Below are positions 38,493-48,399 of a stretch of 64,000 bases of DNA, piece by piece. The DNA comes from UBA6168 sp041163745 (GTDB lineage: Bacteria > Bacteroidota > Bacteroidia > Chitinophagales > Saprospiraceae), in assembly GCA_041163745.1 (NCBI GenBank), contig JBEAQU010000015.1, positions 8,526 to 72,525 of the forward strand. The letters are read 5' to 3'. Numbering within the stretch: position 1 is the stretch's first letter; each line of letters starts with the position of its first letter. Under the pieces are notes generated by a model. The model had not been told where the DNA came from. It worked only from the letters and a program-made list of their open reading frames with translations, and made no database searches. The position numbers and the translations under genes are program-made.

Positions 38493-40628
38493 ATGACCGA
38501 ATACAGTTCATCCCGACTCCGTGGCGGGACGGCGCTTGCGACCGTATGCCTCGGCTTCCTCTTCTTCCTCTCCTTCTCCGGTTGCTTGAAGGAGGACTTC
38601 AGCGATATATCCGTCAATTACACCGGTACCCTCGCCATCCCTATCGGTACCATCGGATTCACCTTGGCGGAGGCCCTGGACGGTACCGATGTGCTCACGT
38701 TGGATCCGGACAACAGCATTCGGCTGTCTGTCCGGGAGGACAGCATTTTCCACATCCGTGCCGCCGACCTGCTGGACGAGCTAACCGGAGATATCGACGC
38801 CTCCTTTTCCCAGACCACCGCGATCGGTAAGGTCCGGATCCCAGACATCACCCAACAGTTCTCCGTTCCGTTTTCCACGGTGGTGAACGATTTTCCGGAT
38901 ATGTCCCTCCGACAGCTGCTGCTGGCCAATGACGGAGGAAGCGCCCCCCTGCCGTCCTTCCAGCAGAACCTGAGCAGCGACCTGGCGGTGCTTGCCTTCG
39001 ATGATTTCACCTGGGTTGACATCGACAGCGGCATCCTGGAACTGTCCGTCCACAACGGCCTTTTCCTCGACCTGGAGAATGTCGGCGCCATCGTCCGGGA
39101 CGCCGCCAGCGGGACGGTCATCGCCGACATCCAGTTCCCGGCCATTCCGGTGAACACCACCCAGTCCCAGGTCATCCAACTGACAGATCTTACGATCGGC
39201 AACAGCTTCCAGGTATCGCTCCAGTCCATCGGTTCTCCTGGTACCGGCGGCGCCTTCGTACCCATCGACCTGAGCAAGGAGCTGGATTTCACCATGGTGC
39301 TGCAAGAGGTTTCGGTGACCGGCGGTCAGGCGAAACTCGCGTCCGGTACCCTGGCCGTCGATACCTTCTCCTTCGATCTCACCCTCGACAACGGCGAACG
39401 GCTCTACCAGGCACTGGTGGAGGATGTCGGCGTGGACCTGACCCTGTCTTCCTCTGTGCAGACAGGTATCAAACTGCGCCTGAATTTCCCGACCGTACGG
39501 AAGAACAACCTTCCTGTCACGGAGGAAATCCTGCTGCCGACCACCCTGCCGGGACCGGCCTTGACGGTATCGCCTGATTTTTCCGCCACCACATGGTCGT
39601 TCGACCAGGACCCCGCCCAACCTTACAACCGGCTCCCCATTTCCTATGAGGTGATCCTGGAAAATCCCACCGGCGGGCAAGTGGTCTTCTCCGCCCAGGA
39701 CAAAGTGGAGGTCGGAATCCAGGTGACGGGTTTCCAAGTCGAGCAAGTCAGCGGGTATTTCGGCAAAAGGGAGGAAATCATCGATGCCGGCACGATTGAC
39801 CTTGGCTTCGACTTCACGGTGTTCGACCCCGCCAGCAGCCCCCTGTTCTTCGAAGATCCGGTGATGCGGTTGGAACTCGACAACTCCTTCGGCATTCCTT
39901 TCTCCGCGGATTTCGATATAGAGGCAACCGGTGCCTTCGGTGCACAGGCCGCCCTCCAACCACCGCTTTTCGTACTGGATTATCCGGCCCTCAGTGAAAT
40001 CGGTCAATCCGTCCGTACCGATTATGTGCTGGACAAAAGCAACTCCAACCTCGTCAACCTCCTGTCGGTCTATCCGACGCTCCTGGCCTACGGCGGCACC
40101 GTGTCCGTCAATCCGGACGATGACCTCTCCGTCGTCAACTTCTTGCGAAAGGACAGCCGGCTGGTTGCCTCCGCCGCTTTCGACCTTCCATTCCGTTTCA
40201 AGGTGGACCAGCTCGTCTACCGGGATACCGGCGAAACCGTGTCCCTGAGCCTGGACGAAGGACTTACGGTGGATGATATCCGAGAAGCCCGACTGAAGAT
40301 TCTATACCGTAACGGCCTGCCATTGCGCCTGGAGGTCAGGCTGGTCGCCCTCTCCTCCGACGGTACGGAAACCTTGGTGACCGACGACATCCGCCTCGAT
40401 GCCGCCGCCGTCGATGCCGAGGGGAAAGTGACCCCTGACGGTGCGGCCGACGACATCGTCGAAGTGTCCCTGCAAACAGACCAGCTCCGCTTGCTGGATG
40501 GCGCGGACAAACTCGTGTACGAAATAAAATCAGGCACCGGAGCAGACGGAACCCTTCCTGCCTGGATGTTCACGGATTACGAAGTGGAAATCAAAGCCGG
40601 CTTGTCCGTCACCTTTGACCGGCGATGA
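38493..40628 (+). CDS. Large predicted lipoprotein of unknown function
   Basis: 711 residues from the ATG at 38493. The hydrophobic N-terminus (TVCLGFLFFLSFSGCLKEDF) ends in a Cys that fits a Bacteroidota lipoprotein signal, although the -3 residue is Phe. The rest is acidic, beta-rich and almost free of cysteine, without a recognised domain. Two consecutive halves have similar alternating beta patterns, which suggests stacked beta-sandwiches. It ends 55 bp before the DUF5723 outer-membrane gene on the same strand, so the pair is probably one transcription unit. I do not recognise the family; a surface or periplasmic partner of the adjacent beta-barrel protein is the most that context suggests. 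Confidence 0.7.
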   Translation: MTEYSSSRLRGGTALATVCLGFLFFLSFSGCLKEDFSDISVNYTGTLAIPIGTIGFTLAEALDGTDVLTLDPDNSIRLSVREDSIFHIRAADLLDELTGDIDASFSQTTAIGKVRIPDITQQFSVPFSTVVNDFPDMSLRQLLLANDGGSAPLPSFQQNLSSDLAVLAFDDFTWVDIDSGILELSVHNGLFLDLENVGAIVRDAASGTVIADIQFPAIPVNTTQSQVIQLTDLTIGNSFQVSLQSIGSPGTGGAFVPIDLSKELDFTMVLQEVSVTGGQAKLASGTLAVDTFSFDLTLDNGERLYQALVEDVGVDLTLSSSVQTGIKLRLNFPTVRKNNLPVTEEILLPTTLPGPALTVSPDFSATTWSFDQDPAQPYNRLPISYEVILENPTGGQVVFSAQDKVEVGIQVTGFQVEQVSGYFGKREEIIDAGTIDLGFDFTVFDPASSPLFFEDPVMRLELDNSFGIPFSADFDIEATGAFGAQAALQPPLFVLDYPALSEIGQSVRTDYVLDKSNSNLVNLLSVYPTLLAYGGTVSVNPDDDLSVVNFLRKDSRLVASAAFDLPFRFKVDQLVYRDTGETVSLSLDEGLTVDDIREARLKILYRNGLPLRLEVRLVALSSDGTETLVTDDIRLDAAAVDAEGKVTPDGAADDIVEVSLQTDQLRLLDGADKLVYEIKSGTGADGTLPAWMFTDYEVEIKAGLSVTFDRR

Positions 40629-40683
40629 TACTGCTCTTTTCTTCAACGGACTGTTTCAGCGATAGTCCCACAACCAGATTCCG

Positions 40684-42084
40684 ATGACGCGGCTTTTCAA
40701 CAACTGCCTGCTTTTCTTCCTGCTCTCCCTGCCCCTGGCAGCACAGCAGGAATACGGCTTGACTTTCCTGACACACCTGCCCCAGGCACCGCTGCAGGCA
40801 AATCCGGCCACTTTTTCCGATTACCGGCTGAACCTGGTATTGCCTAATCTTGCCCTGGGATACCAAAATTCCGTCTTCTCCGTCGGCGACCTTTTCCAGC
40901 CGGCGTCGGAGGGTGGACAGGTCTTCGACCTGGACCAGTCCATCGCCCGGATGCGGCCGGACCAGAATGCCATCCACACCTCTCTGTCCGTGAATGCGGC
41001 TGCGCTGAGCTTCCAGTTGAAACAGAAACTGCAGGTCTCCTTTTTCCATAACACACAGCTGGAGATGCAGCTGCTTTATCCCAAGGGTTTTCCCTCCCTG
41101 CTCTGGAAAGGCAACGGGGCGTTCCTCGGGGAAACGCTCGAGATCGCACCGGCCATCAATTTCCTCGCGTACAACGAGTATGGCATGGGACTGGCTGCCA
41201 GGCTGCATGAGAAATTCACCGCTGCGGTCAATGTAAAATACCTAAACGGCCTGGTCGGTATCCGTACCATACAGTCGCAGGCCAGCCTATATACCAGCCC
41301 GGAATATTACCAGCTGGAGCTGGAGTCGGACATGGTCATCCGGACCGGCGGCATGAACGACATTCTTTCCGGTGAGGCGGACGACCCCCTCGCGGACCAA
41401 AGCACCAGCTACCTGCTCAACAGTGGCAACAACGGGATCGGATTCGACGTCGGCATGCATATCCGGGTCGCCGACCGGTGGGCCTTCAACCTGGCGATGC
41501 AGGATATCGGAAAAATCTACTGGACTCGATATGCCTTGGAAAATACAAGCCAGGGAACTTACACCTACGAAGGCCAGCAGATCCGTCCCTTTGCGGATGG
41601 TCAGGAATCGGTCGATTTCGGTGCGACAGCCGACTCCGTCGGTGCTTTGTTCGATTTCCGTTCCTCCGCCAAACCCTTTTACACACCCTTGCCCCAGCGC
41701 TTCTCCCTGCTGGTTCGTTTCGATCCGTTCCGCCGGTTCAGTGTCGGGGGCGGCTTCCATTACGCTTCCTGGAACGGGGTCAACCAAATCGCCGCGACCG
41801 CGCATGCTCAAAAGCAGATCGGTCGCATACTGTATTTCGGCACCGTGGCGGGCTATCACCAACAGACGGCATTTTTCCTCGGCGCCAACGCCACCCTGCA
41901 ACTGGGTCCCTTGCAGTTCTTCGCCATCAGCGACAACATCCTGGCCTTGATAGACCCGCTCAACGGGCAATTCGCAAACCTTCGGGCCGGTTTGAACCTG
42001 GCGTTTCTCCCGAAAAAGGAATCCGCTTCAGTAGTCGAACCCGTTTATCCAAACGAACGCTATTATTTCAAAGGGGAGGACTGA
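40684..42084 (+). CDS. DUF5723-family predicted outer-membrane beta-barrel protein
   Basis: 466 residues with a signal peptide (FNNCLLFFLLSLPLAAQQ). The start of the mature protein (LQANPATFSDYRLNLVLPNL) and the alternating pattern of short amphipathic strands with aromatic ends match the DUF5723 family, long Bacteroidota proteins predicted to form outer-membrane barrels. The C-terminus (VEPVYPNERYYFKGED) is charged, as in other members. No enzymatic motif. It lies downstream of a 711-residue lipoprotein with 55 bp between them; the pair may act together at the outer membrane. The function of the family is unknown to me. Confidence 0.78.
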   Translation: MTRLFNNCLLFFLLSLPLAAQQEYGLTFLTHLPQAPLQANPATFSDYRLNLVLPNLALGYQNSVFSVGDLFQPASEGGQVFDLDQSIARMRPDQNAIHTSLSVNAAALSFQLKQKLQVSFFHNTQLEMQLLYPKGFPSLLWKGNGAFLGETLEIAPAINFLAYNEYGMGLAARLHEKFTAAVNVKYLNGLVGIRTIQSQASLYTSPEYYQLELESDMVIRTGGMNDILSGEADDPLADQSTSYLLNSGNNGIGFDVGMHIRVADRWAFNLAMQDIGKIYWTRYALENTSQGTYTYEGQQIRPFADGQESVDFGATADSVGALFDFRSSAKPFYTPLPQRFSLLVRFDPFRRFSVGGGFHYASWNGVNQIAATAHAQKQIGRILYFGTVAGYHQQTAFFLGANATLQLGPLQFFAISDNILALIDPLNGQFANLRAGLNLAFLPKKESASVVEPVYPNERYYFKGED

Positions 42085-43064
42085 TCGGATTTGTTTATGT
42101 CCGAGGGGGTGCGCATGGCCATCGGCTAAGTTCTTTGGCTGGAAAAGCTGCTCATCCTGACAGGTAATGTAGCCGGTTCTTGGCATCGCATTGTACATCC
42201 TGGATTGTAAAACCAGTGTCCGGGTTCCGTTCAGCTTGCGTACAATCCTTTCCAAGGAGTAGTCGCTTTTCGCCCTGCATTCCCCTCGTTCCGTTCGGTA
42301 TCCTTACCACCGGAATTCTACATTTCCTTCCGCCTCCCCCTCAATTTCCGGCAACAGGCTTGCCAACCCTCGGTCGGGAAAGCGACGAATGTTCCGACAG
42401 CCACACAACTGCCGTATGCCAAGGACTTTTCGAATTTTCTATTTCCGACCAATTGCTTTCTCCTTACCACAAAATCGCTAAAAAGTCGGGGCCGGCGGCT
42501 TGTGTTTTGCTGCTTATCGCGAATGTAAGGTCTTTCGCACCAACTTTCTGATTGTAAACGGAATGATCTGCCGGGGTCGCGACAGGTGGTCTCAGCTCCT
42601 TCCAGCCGACCCGCGCCATGGATGCCGAATGAATAAATCGGATGCTGCGGATATCGTAAAGGGGCACCAAACCACGGTGGGACGGATCGTCTGATGCAGC
42701 TGTTTCGTGTCTTATGGTCTTTTGATTCCGACCAAGACATACCCGCGACCCCTGCCAGGACGGCCTTCGGTCGACATATTTACTTCCCGCCTTGCCATGA
42801 TGTCCGCCGGGGGCAGGGAGACCGACCTTGTCTGTGATCCCTGCGTCGATGTCCCCTCGGGATCGGGTCGGTGTTATCAAACGGCGAAACTGCCGTTCAT
42901 ACTCATTGACCCGTTTTGCGGAGCGCCCCCTGCTGTCTTGGGATAACAGGAACCGAACCAAGGGCCAGCCGGCCATACTTGGGTTAGAAGCGGGTTGGCC
43001 ACTCACCGGTCATCCCGGTGAATATTGTCTTGGTTTGTTTACCCGTCCGCCATAATAGATGCCA
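42085..43064. other. 980-bp gene-poor region with a decayed coding remnant
   Basis: Between the convergent DUF5723 gene and the M12B protease gene. Open frames here give no recognisable protein. The only interpretable element is the frameshifted 3-coathanger remnant at 42304-42440 (minus). No terminator, tRNA or repeat was recognised in the rest. Confidence 0.6.
42304..42440 (-). pseudogene. Frameshifted remnant of a 3-coathanger C-terminal domain
   Basis: In one minus-strand frame this reads GSCVAVGTFVAF; in the next frame, after one missing base, it continues LLPEIEGEAEGNVEF before a TAA at 42306-42304. The intact protease gene 760 bp away reads GSVAVGTFVTF then, after exactly 21 nt, LLPGFEVEAGGLFEI; here the gap is 20 nt. 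Both halves therefore align with a single 1-nt deletion. It is best explained as the decayed 3' end of a paralogous surface-protein gene or of a duplicated segment. Upstream of about 42440 no further similarity is recognisable. Confidence 0.7.
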
Positions 43065-46000
43065 TTATTCCGGCTGGCACCCTTCCAGCTGAATTTCAAA
43101 AAGTCCCCCCGCTTCCACCTCGAATCCTGGTAGGAGGGTCACGGAAGCGTTGGCCCTGAAGGTGACGAAGGTTCCGACAGCAACCGACCCGACGGAGGTC
43201 AGGTCCACACCGGATTCATAAATGCCTGCTGGAATCGGTACATCATCCACCGCAAGCAGGGAAGGACAGCAATTGACCGGTTCCGACAAGGTGATCGGGT
43301 TTCCTTCATAGGAGGTGCTGCAAGTCGGGTCGTCGGCTGCGACAACGACAAGCTGATAATCCCCTGGCGCCAGGTTGCTGAAGGCAGGCGATGCCTGGAA
43401 GCTGGCCCCGCCGTTCACGCTGTATTCCAAGGTGCCGCCGCCGGATGCCTGGATTGTGATGGAACCTGTCGGCGTGGCGCAGGAGGGCTGGACGAGGGTC
43501 GGCGCGGAGACGGAGGGTGGGGAAGGCACCGGGTCGATGGTCACGGGATTGCCGGCATACGCGGCGGAGCAGGTCGGATCCGAGACCAGTCGGACGACGA
43601 CATTGTAATTTCCGGGGCTGAGGCCGGCGAAGGAACTGCCTGCCTGGAAGCTGGTCCCGCCGTTCACGCTGTATTCCAAGGTGCCGCTGCCGGAGGCCTG
43701 TACCGTGATGGTCCCTGTCGGCGTGGCACAGGAAGGCTGGACGAGGGTGGGCGCGGAGACGCTGGGTGCTGCCGGTACCGGCGCGATGGTCACGGGATTG
43801 CCGGCATACGCGGCGGAGCAGGTCGGATCCGAGACCAGTCGGACGACGACATTGTAATTTCCGGGGCTGAGGCCGGCGAAGGCGCTGCCTGCCTGGAAGC
43901 TGGTCCCACCGTTCACGCTGTATTCCAAGGTGCCGCTGCCGGAGGCCTGTACCGTGATGGTCCCTGTCGGCGTGGCACAGGAGGGCTGGACGAGGGTGGG
44001 GGCGGAGACACTGGGTGCGGCCGGTACCGGCGCGATGGTCACCGGATTGCCGGCATAAGCGGCGGAACAGGTCGGATCCGAGACCAGTCGGACGACGACA
44101 TTGTAATTTCCGGGGCTGAGGCCGGCGAAGGTGCTGCCTGCCTGGAAGCTGGTCCCACCGTTCACGCTGTATTCCAAGGTGCCGCTGCCGGAGGCCTGTA
44201 CCGTGATGGTCCCTGTCGGCGTGGCACAGGAAGGCTGGACGAGGGTGGGCGCGGAGACGGAGGGAGAGACACAATCATTGAAAAGGATGTTGTAATCCTC
44301 CGTTTCCCCATATTGCAGTTGCGTACCGCATCCATCTGCGGCTGTAAGCAAGCCGTTACCGCTCCATCGGCAGCGAAGCCGGAGCGTGGAAGACCCCGGG
44401 GGAGTACCTGCAGGAATGACGATGGTGGTGGTGCTGCTACCATTGGCATTTACTGTTCCCAAGTTGAAGAACTCCTGGCTGTCCAGGTAGTCGCCGTCAC
44501 CGTTGAGGTCGATATACAGGCCTACGGCCTGATCAAAGGCGCCTACGGACACCGTTACTTGGGCGGACATACCCGGTACAGCTGTCGGTCCCAACGGTTG
44601 GTAATTGGAAAGGTTGGTCGAGCTGGGGTTGGCACAGCCGGTATTCAGGTTTTGAAAAGCACCGAATGTAAAACCGTTGATAAAATCACCGGTGCTACAT
44701 GTGTTCAGGTAAGTGGGAACAGGGCAGCAACCGGTTGCGGCCGTCAGGACGACCGGATTCGAAGCATAGGCGGTGGAGCAACTGGTTTCCGAGGCATATC
44801 GGACCCAAATATCGTAGCTGCCGGGCGGCAGGTTCGGGAAGGAACTGTCAGACTGCCAGGAAGCGCCGTTGTCCACGCTGAATTCCATGGCACCTAAGCC
44901 GGAGGCCAGGACCTGGATGGTACCGGTGGACACCGAGCAGGTCGGTTGGGTTACTGTCGGGGTGTTGACCACCGGGGGGGAGCAGCAGCCGGGCGGATTG
45001 TTGATGACCACCGGGTTGCCGGTGTAGGAAGCCACACAGGAGGGGTCCGAGGCCAGGCGGACACTGACTTGATATATACCGGCGTTCAGGCTGCCGAACA
45101 AATTCGACGCCTGCCAGGACACACCGTTGTCAACACTGTATTCCAGGCTGCCCGAACCGCTGGCCAGGACCTCGATGGAGCCGGTGGGGTTGGCGCAATT
45201 CGGCGGGTGGGTCACCGTAACGGAGGAGATGGTCGGCAGAACGCAGGGCGGGGGGGTTATGGTCAGGGGACGGAAATTGGTGCTGAACAGAACACAAGCC
45301 CCCGCCTGCAGGATTTGTTCGGCGGATTGGCCCACCCAGGTGGCGGGGTTGACATTGGTTGGGCTGGGGCCGCTTCCGCTGTAGTAGGAGACACCGAATA
45401 CCGTGTAGGTGCCGGCCGTCAGCGACTGAAAATTGGCCGTGCCGCTTACGGCCGCCACCGATCCGGTGGCGGCATTGACGGCGGCATAGGTGTAGCTGTA
45501 TCCTGTACCCGGTCCGGAGAGGCTCTCCAGCAGGTTGCCTGGTCCGCTGACAGACATATTCACTGTAAACGGGGGAGAAGCCAGCAGAGATGTCGCCAAC
45601 AGTACATATTCCGTGCAGGCATCGAGGTTGGCCGTGACGGAGCTATAGATGGTGGTCGATCCGGAGGAGTTTCCCCGGTAGCTGGATGCTACGAAGCCGT
45701 TGCAGCCGCCGCCGGAATAACCGGATGCCTCGTACAGGACAAGGCCGGGATAGGAGGAGGAACCGCTGATGGAGAAAGAGTAGCTGCCGGAGACATCCAC
45801 GGTGAAGGACAGGGTGGAGAACTCTTCGTTCCAGCCTTGTGTCACGCAACCCGTGCCGTCCAGGTTGAGACTGGGTATGGCCGTGGTGGGGCCTCCGGTG
45901 ATTTGGAAAGCCCGCGAGCTGATGGAGTTTCCGAAGAAAAGTTGTTGTGACAATTGCAGGGAAGGGCTCAGGGATGCAGCCGTCAGCGGGGAGATCGGGC

Positions 46001-48032
46001 AGATGTTGCTGGGTAGGTTTTCGCAAGGAGAAGAAACCTGGAAGTCTGCGTTGGAGATATCGAAGAACACCACACAGTCGTTGTCCGCACATTCCACCAT
46101 GATGCGGGCGTTCGAGGTGTTCGGGATGCCGGCGGGCAGTGAGACGGACTGGGAGCCGTCATTGGCGGTGGCGGCAGCCAGCAGGAAGGGATAATCATAT
46201 CCGCCGTTTACGGACAAGCGGATGTTGACGGCCGAGCAGATGGCGTCGGTACCGTTGACATCCCAGGTCACGGTGGTGCTGGCGCCCGCGGTCAGGGATT
46301 CCCCGCCGTTAGGGGTGAAGACGGAAAAGGGTCCGCTGGCATGGACCGTCACGGCGAGTTCGTCGGAAGCCACTCCTCCGCCGCCGGTTTTCCTGTCCCT
46401 TCCGGTAAGCTGGAAATTCAGGGTTCGGGAGACGCTGGGCAGCGGTTCGAAGGAGGACGCATAGTCGGTGGCGACCACAAGGTCCATGTTAGGGAAGGTC
46501 CGTTCCGGAGAAGTGCTGGGGGGATAGCTGCGGAAGAGCGGCGCGATGGGACTGGCCGCCGCTGTGCCGCCGATGAAGCCAGCCGTGGGGGAGACGCCGG
46601 CGCCGTCCTCGTCATATTGTTCCCAGCTGTAATGGATGGCATCCCCGTCAGGGTCTGTCCCGCTGCCGCGCAACCGGAAGGGCGTGCCCACCGGTATGGA
46701 GTGGGCGCTTCCGCAGGGGTTGGCTTCGATGGTGGGCACATTGTTGGCAGCGGCGGTGCCGATATGGCAGACCTGGGCGTTCATATGGGCGATGGCCTGG
46801 CTCAGGCTGTTGACATGGAAATACATGTCGTCGCTGCCGAGCGAAGGAATGTTCTGGGAGCTGCTGCAGAGACCATTGTAAGACATGATCGTTGTGCCGC
46901 TACCTATTTCGTAGGAACTGCTTATGCTGATGTTGCTGCTGGTGCAGCTGCCGCCGGAGCCGTTCCAGGTATGCGGCATATTGAACATATGGCCCATTTC
47001 GTGGGCGAAGAGATCCAGCCAGCTAATGCTTGTGTTGTCTGAGCTGCCGCTCCAGCCGCCGCCTTTCAACACCCCGCCGCCGCTGAGCGGGTAGTTGACG
47101 CAGACCGCCCCCAGGTAGGCGACACCGCCGCCTGGCAGCTCTGCCGGTGCCTGGTCCGAGTCGTGCAGGACATGCCCCACGTCGTAGTCGCCGGCATCGA
47201 AGTTGGCTGCGATGGCGGCGGCTGCCGCGGCGGGACGGTTCAGTCCCGGCTCGAAAGGATCGGTGGAATAAAACGGGTAGATGTGCGGTATCAGCAAGGA
47301 GAAATTGACGGAGAGTTCGCGTTCGTAAATGGCCTCGATCCCGTTCACAGAAGAGAGCACCCGGGCTGTGGCGGCGCCGACAGTTCCGCCGTTGGCATTG
47401 TGGAATTCCCCGGTGGTGACGATGGCGAGGATATAGTTCCGGATGGTTCCCCCATTGGAAAAAGTGATTTTCGACGGTGGAGGGGTTTCCTTGTCGGCCA
47501 CCAGGGAAGGGTCCCAGTCACAATCCGCCGGCTGGTAGTCCTCTTCGAAGGAAACCGTATGCCAGAGTGGGTTGTTCAGGTCGAGTGACTGGATGCGCAT
47601 GGCCTGGCCCGGGAAGAGGACGAACGCTTCCAGCCCGTGCGGAGTCAGCGTCACCCTGCCGGTGACGGAGGGATCGACGGCGGACCGTACGGCGTAGGTC
47701 TTGAAATCAGGGAAGGCCGCGGCGAATGCCGGCGCCATCAGGTCGGTCGTGGTGAAGCGGAAGGGGTGGCTTCCACCGCCGGGCATCGGCAGTTCGTAGA
47801 CGAGGGGGCTTTCATCCTGTCCGGAGAGGTCTTCCGCCGGGGCCGCCGAGAGGGCCGCCATAGCCTTTCCGATGTCGATGATAACGGAATCGGGTTGTCC
47901 GACGGCCGGCTGGGCAAGTTGTGCCACAGACGGTAAGGAGAGAGCCAGGAGGGCCATCAGCGGCAGGCTTCGGGCGGTCAGGCGGGTCGGAATTAAGCGA
48001 CTGGAAAGAACGCTGTCAAAGAATGTGCGCAT
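43065..48032 (-). CDS. Giant secreted M12B-type (reprolysin-like) metalloprotease with tandem repeats and 3-coathanger C-terminus
   Basis: 1655 residues; a hydrophobic segment (about 20-40, LMALLALSLPSVAQLAQ) serves as signal peptide. A pro-region is followed by the zinc protease domain with HEMGHMFNMPH (His344, His348, His354) and a Met-turn (TIMSYNG). Further on come Ig/beta-sandwich modules, two repeats of about 80 residues, a GEVED domain (about 1115-1255, CSTGDFINGF, YGETEDYNILF), then four 83-residue repeats (about 1258-1590; three are nearly identical, period 249 bp at 43504-44250), each with SCATPTG and EYSVNGG motifs. The C-terminus (SVAVGTFVTFRANASVTLLPGF) is a 3-coathanger stack domain. 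Proteins like this are exported and degrade extracellular proteins; no type A sorting domain is present. A -7 box TACATTTG lies about 236 bp upstream. Confidence 0.88.
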   Translation of the reverse strand: MRTFFDSVLSSRLIPTRLTARSLPLMALLALSLPSVAQLAQPAVGQPDSVIIDIGKAMAALSAAPAEDLSGQDESPLVYELPMPGGGSHPFRFTTTDLMAPAFAAAFPDFKTYAVRSAVDPSVTGRVTLTPHGLEAFVLFPGQAMRIQSLDLNNPLWHTVSFEEDYQPADCDWDPSLVADKETPPPSKITFSNGGTIRNYILAIVTTGEFHNANGGTVGAATARVLSSVNGIEAIYERELSVNFSLLIPHIYPFYSTDPFEPGLNRPAAAAAAIAANFDAGDYDVGHVLHDSDQAPAELPGGGVAYLGAVCVNYPLSGGGVLKGGGWSGSSDNTSISWLDLFAHEMGHMFNMPHTWNGSGGSCTSSNISISSSYEIGSGTTIMSYNGLCSSSQNIPSLGSDDMYFHVNSLSQAIAHMNAQVCHIGTAAANNVPTIEANPCGSAHSIPVGTPFRLRGSGTDPDGDAIHYSWEQYDEDGAGVSPTAGFIGGTAAASPIAPLFRSYPPSTSPERTFPNMDLVVATDYASSFEPLPSVSRTLNFQLTGRDRKTGGGGVASDELAVTVHASGPFSVFTPNGGESLTAGASTTVTWDVNGTDAICSAVNIRLSVNGGYDYPFLLAAATANDGSQSVSLPAGIPNTSNARIMVECADNDCVVFFDISNADFQVSSPCENLPSNICPISPLTAASLSPSLQLSQQLFFGNSISSRAFQITGGPTTAIPSLNLDGTGCVTQGWNEEFSTLSFTVDVSGSYSFSISGSSSYPGLVLYEASGYSGGGCNGFVASSYRGNSSGSTTIYSSVTANLDACTEYVLLATSLLASPPFTVNMSVSGPGNLLESLSGPGTGYSYTYAAVNAATGSVAAVSGTANFQSLTAGTYTVFGVSYYSGSGPSPTNVNPATWVGQSAEQILQAGACVLFSTNFRPLTITPPPCVLPTISSVTVTHPPNCANPTGSIEVLASGSGSLEYSVDNGVSWQASNLFGSLNAGIYQVSVRLASDPSCVASYTGNPVVINNPPGCCSPPVVNTPTVTQPTCSVSTGTIQVLASGLGAMEFSVDNGASWQSDSSFPNLPPGSYDIWVRYASETSCSTAYASNPVVLTAATGCCPVPTYLNTCSTGDFINGFTFGAFQNLNTGCANPSSTNLSNYQPLGPTAVPGMSAQVTVSVGAFDQAVGLYIDLNGDGDYLDSQEFFNLGTVNANGSSTTTIVIPAGTPPGSSTLRLRCRWSGNGLLTAADGCGTQLQYGETEDYNILFNDCVSPSVSAPTLVQPSCATPTGTITVQASGSGTLEYSVNGGTSFQAGSTFAGLSPGNYNVVVRLVSDPTCSAAYAGNPVTIAPVPAAPSVSAPTLVQPSCATPTGTITVQASGSGTLEYSVNGGTSFQAGSAFAGLSPGNYNVVVRLVSDPTCSAAYAGNPVTIAPVPAAPSVSAPTLVQPSCATPTGTITVQASGSGTLEYSVNGGTSFQAGSSFAGLSPGNYNVVVRLVSDPTCSAAYAGNPVTIDPVPSPPSVSAPTLVQPSCATPTGSITIQASGGGTLEYSVNGGASFQASPAFSNLAPGDYQLVVVAADDPTCSTSYEGNPITLSEPVNCCPSLLAVDDVPIPAGIYESGVDLTSVGSVAVGTFVTFRANASVTLLPGFEVEAGGLFEIQLEGCQPE
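43504..44250 (-). repeat. Three near-identical 249-bp in-frame tandem repeats inside the protease gene
   Basis: Units 43504-43752, 43753-44001 and 44002-44250 are almost identical at the nucleotide level (only scattered substitutions), encoding 83-residue modules. A fourth, more diverged unit lies at about 43255-43503. This identity suggests recent duplication or gene conversion; repeat number may vary between strains and assembly collapse is possible. Confidence 0.9.
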
Positions 48033-48267
48033 AGTTTGATGTTTGGTGGTTCAGGATGATGCAAAACCAGATTCTCAGGGGCGTACGAAGCGGAAAGCGT
48101 CCATGGGCTGTTTCGCGTCGGTTGACTGGTACCCAGTCCGCGAAAGTCGGCGACGGCATGGCCTGAATCTATGGGAGCGTGGCGCTGGAGTGGCGAATTC
48201 GATTTTGTTGGTACTGAAGTCAGGCAGCTTCGATTCCGGCTTTGCAAGAAACGTGTTGCACAGCTTT

Positions 48268-48275
48268 CAAATGTA
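48268..48275 (-). promoter_or_regulatory. Probable -7 box (TACATTTG) of the metalloprotease gene
   Basis: An exact TAnnTTTG match on the minus strand, about 236 bp upstream of the start; the nearest TTTG lies only 12 bp further upstream, so the -33 element is unclear. Confidence 0.4.
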
Positions 48276-48308
48276 ATGAGAAACTGTCAAACCTGTCGTA
48301 TCTCTCCT

Positions 48309-48341
48309 AAAAAAAAAAACGAGCGGCAGCTTCGGGCTGTC
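48309..48341 (-). terminator. Terminator candidate after queA
   Basis: A short stem (CAGC/GCTG extended by two pairs, one G-U, loop of five, 48325-48341) followed, after a 5-nt gap, on the minus strand by a run of 11 T (48319-48309), about 60 bp beyond the queA stop. The stem is weak, the T tract strong. Confidence 0.45.
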
Positions 48342-48399
48342 TTGGTTCCAATCGTGCGCCCGGCACCATGATGGCAGTTTGATGCTTGCGGGAAACGGG

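Larger units (their letters stand above)
48033..48399. other. 367-bp intergenic region between two minus-strand genes
   Basis: It holds the queA terminator candidate (48309-48341) and the protease -7 box (48268-48275). Nothing else was recognised. Confidence 0.55.

Noticed and set aside
42464..43006. 180-codon minus-strand frame in the gene-poor region
   Set aside because: Basic, low-information translation without similarity to the adjacent protease; the only interpretable remnant is the 3-coathanger fragment further on.
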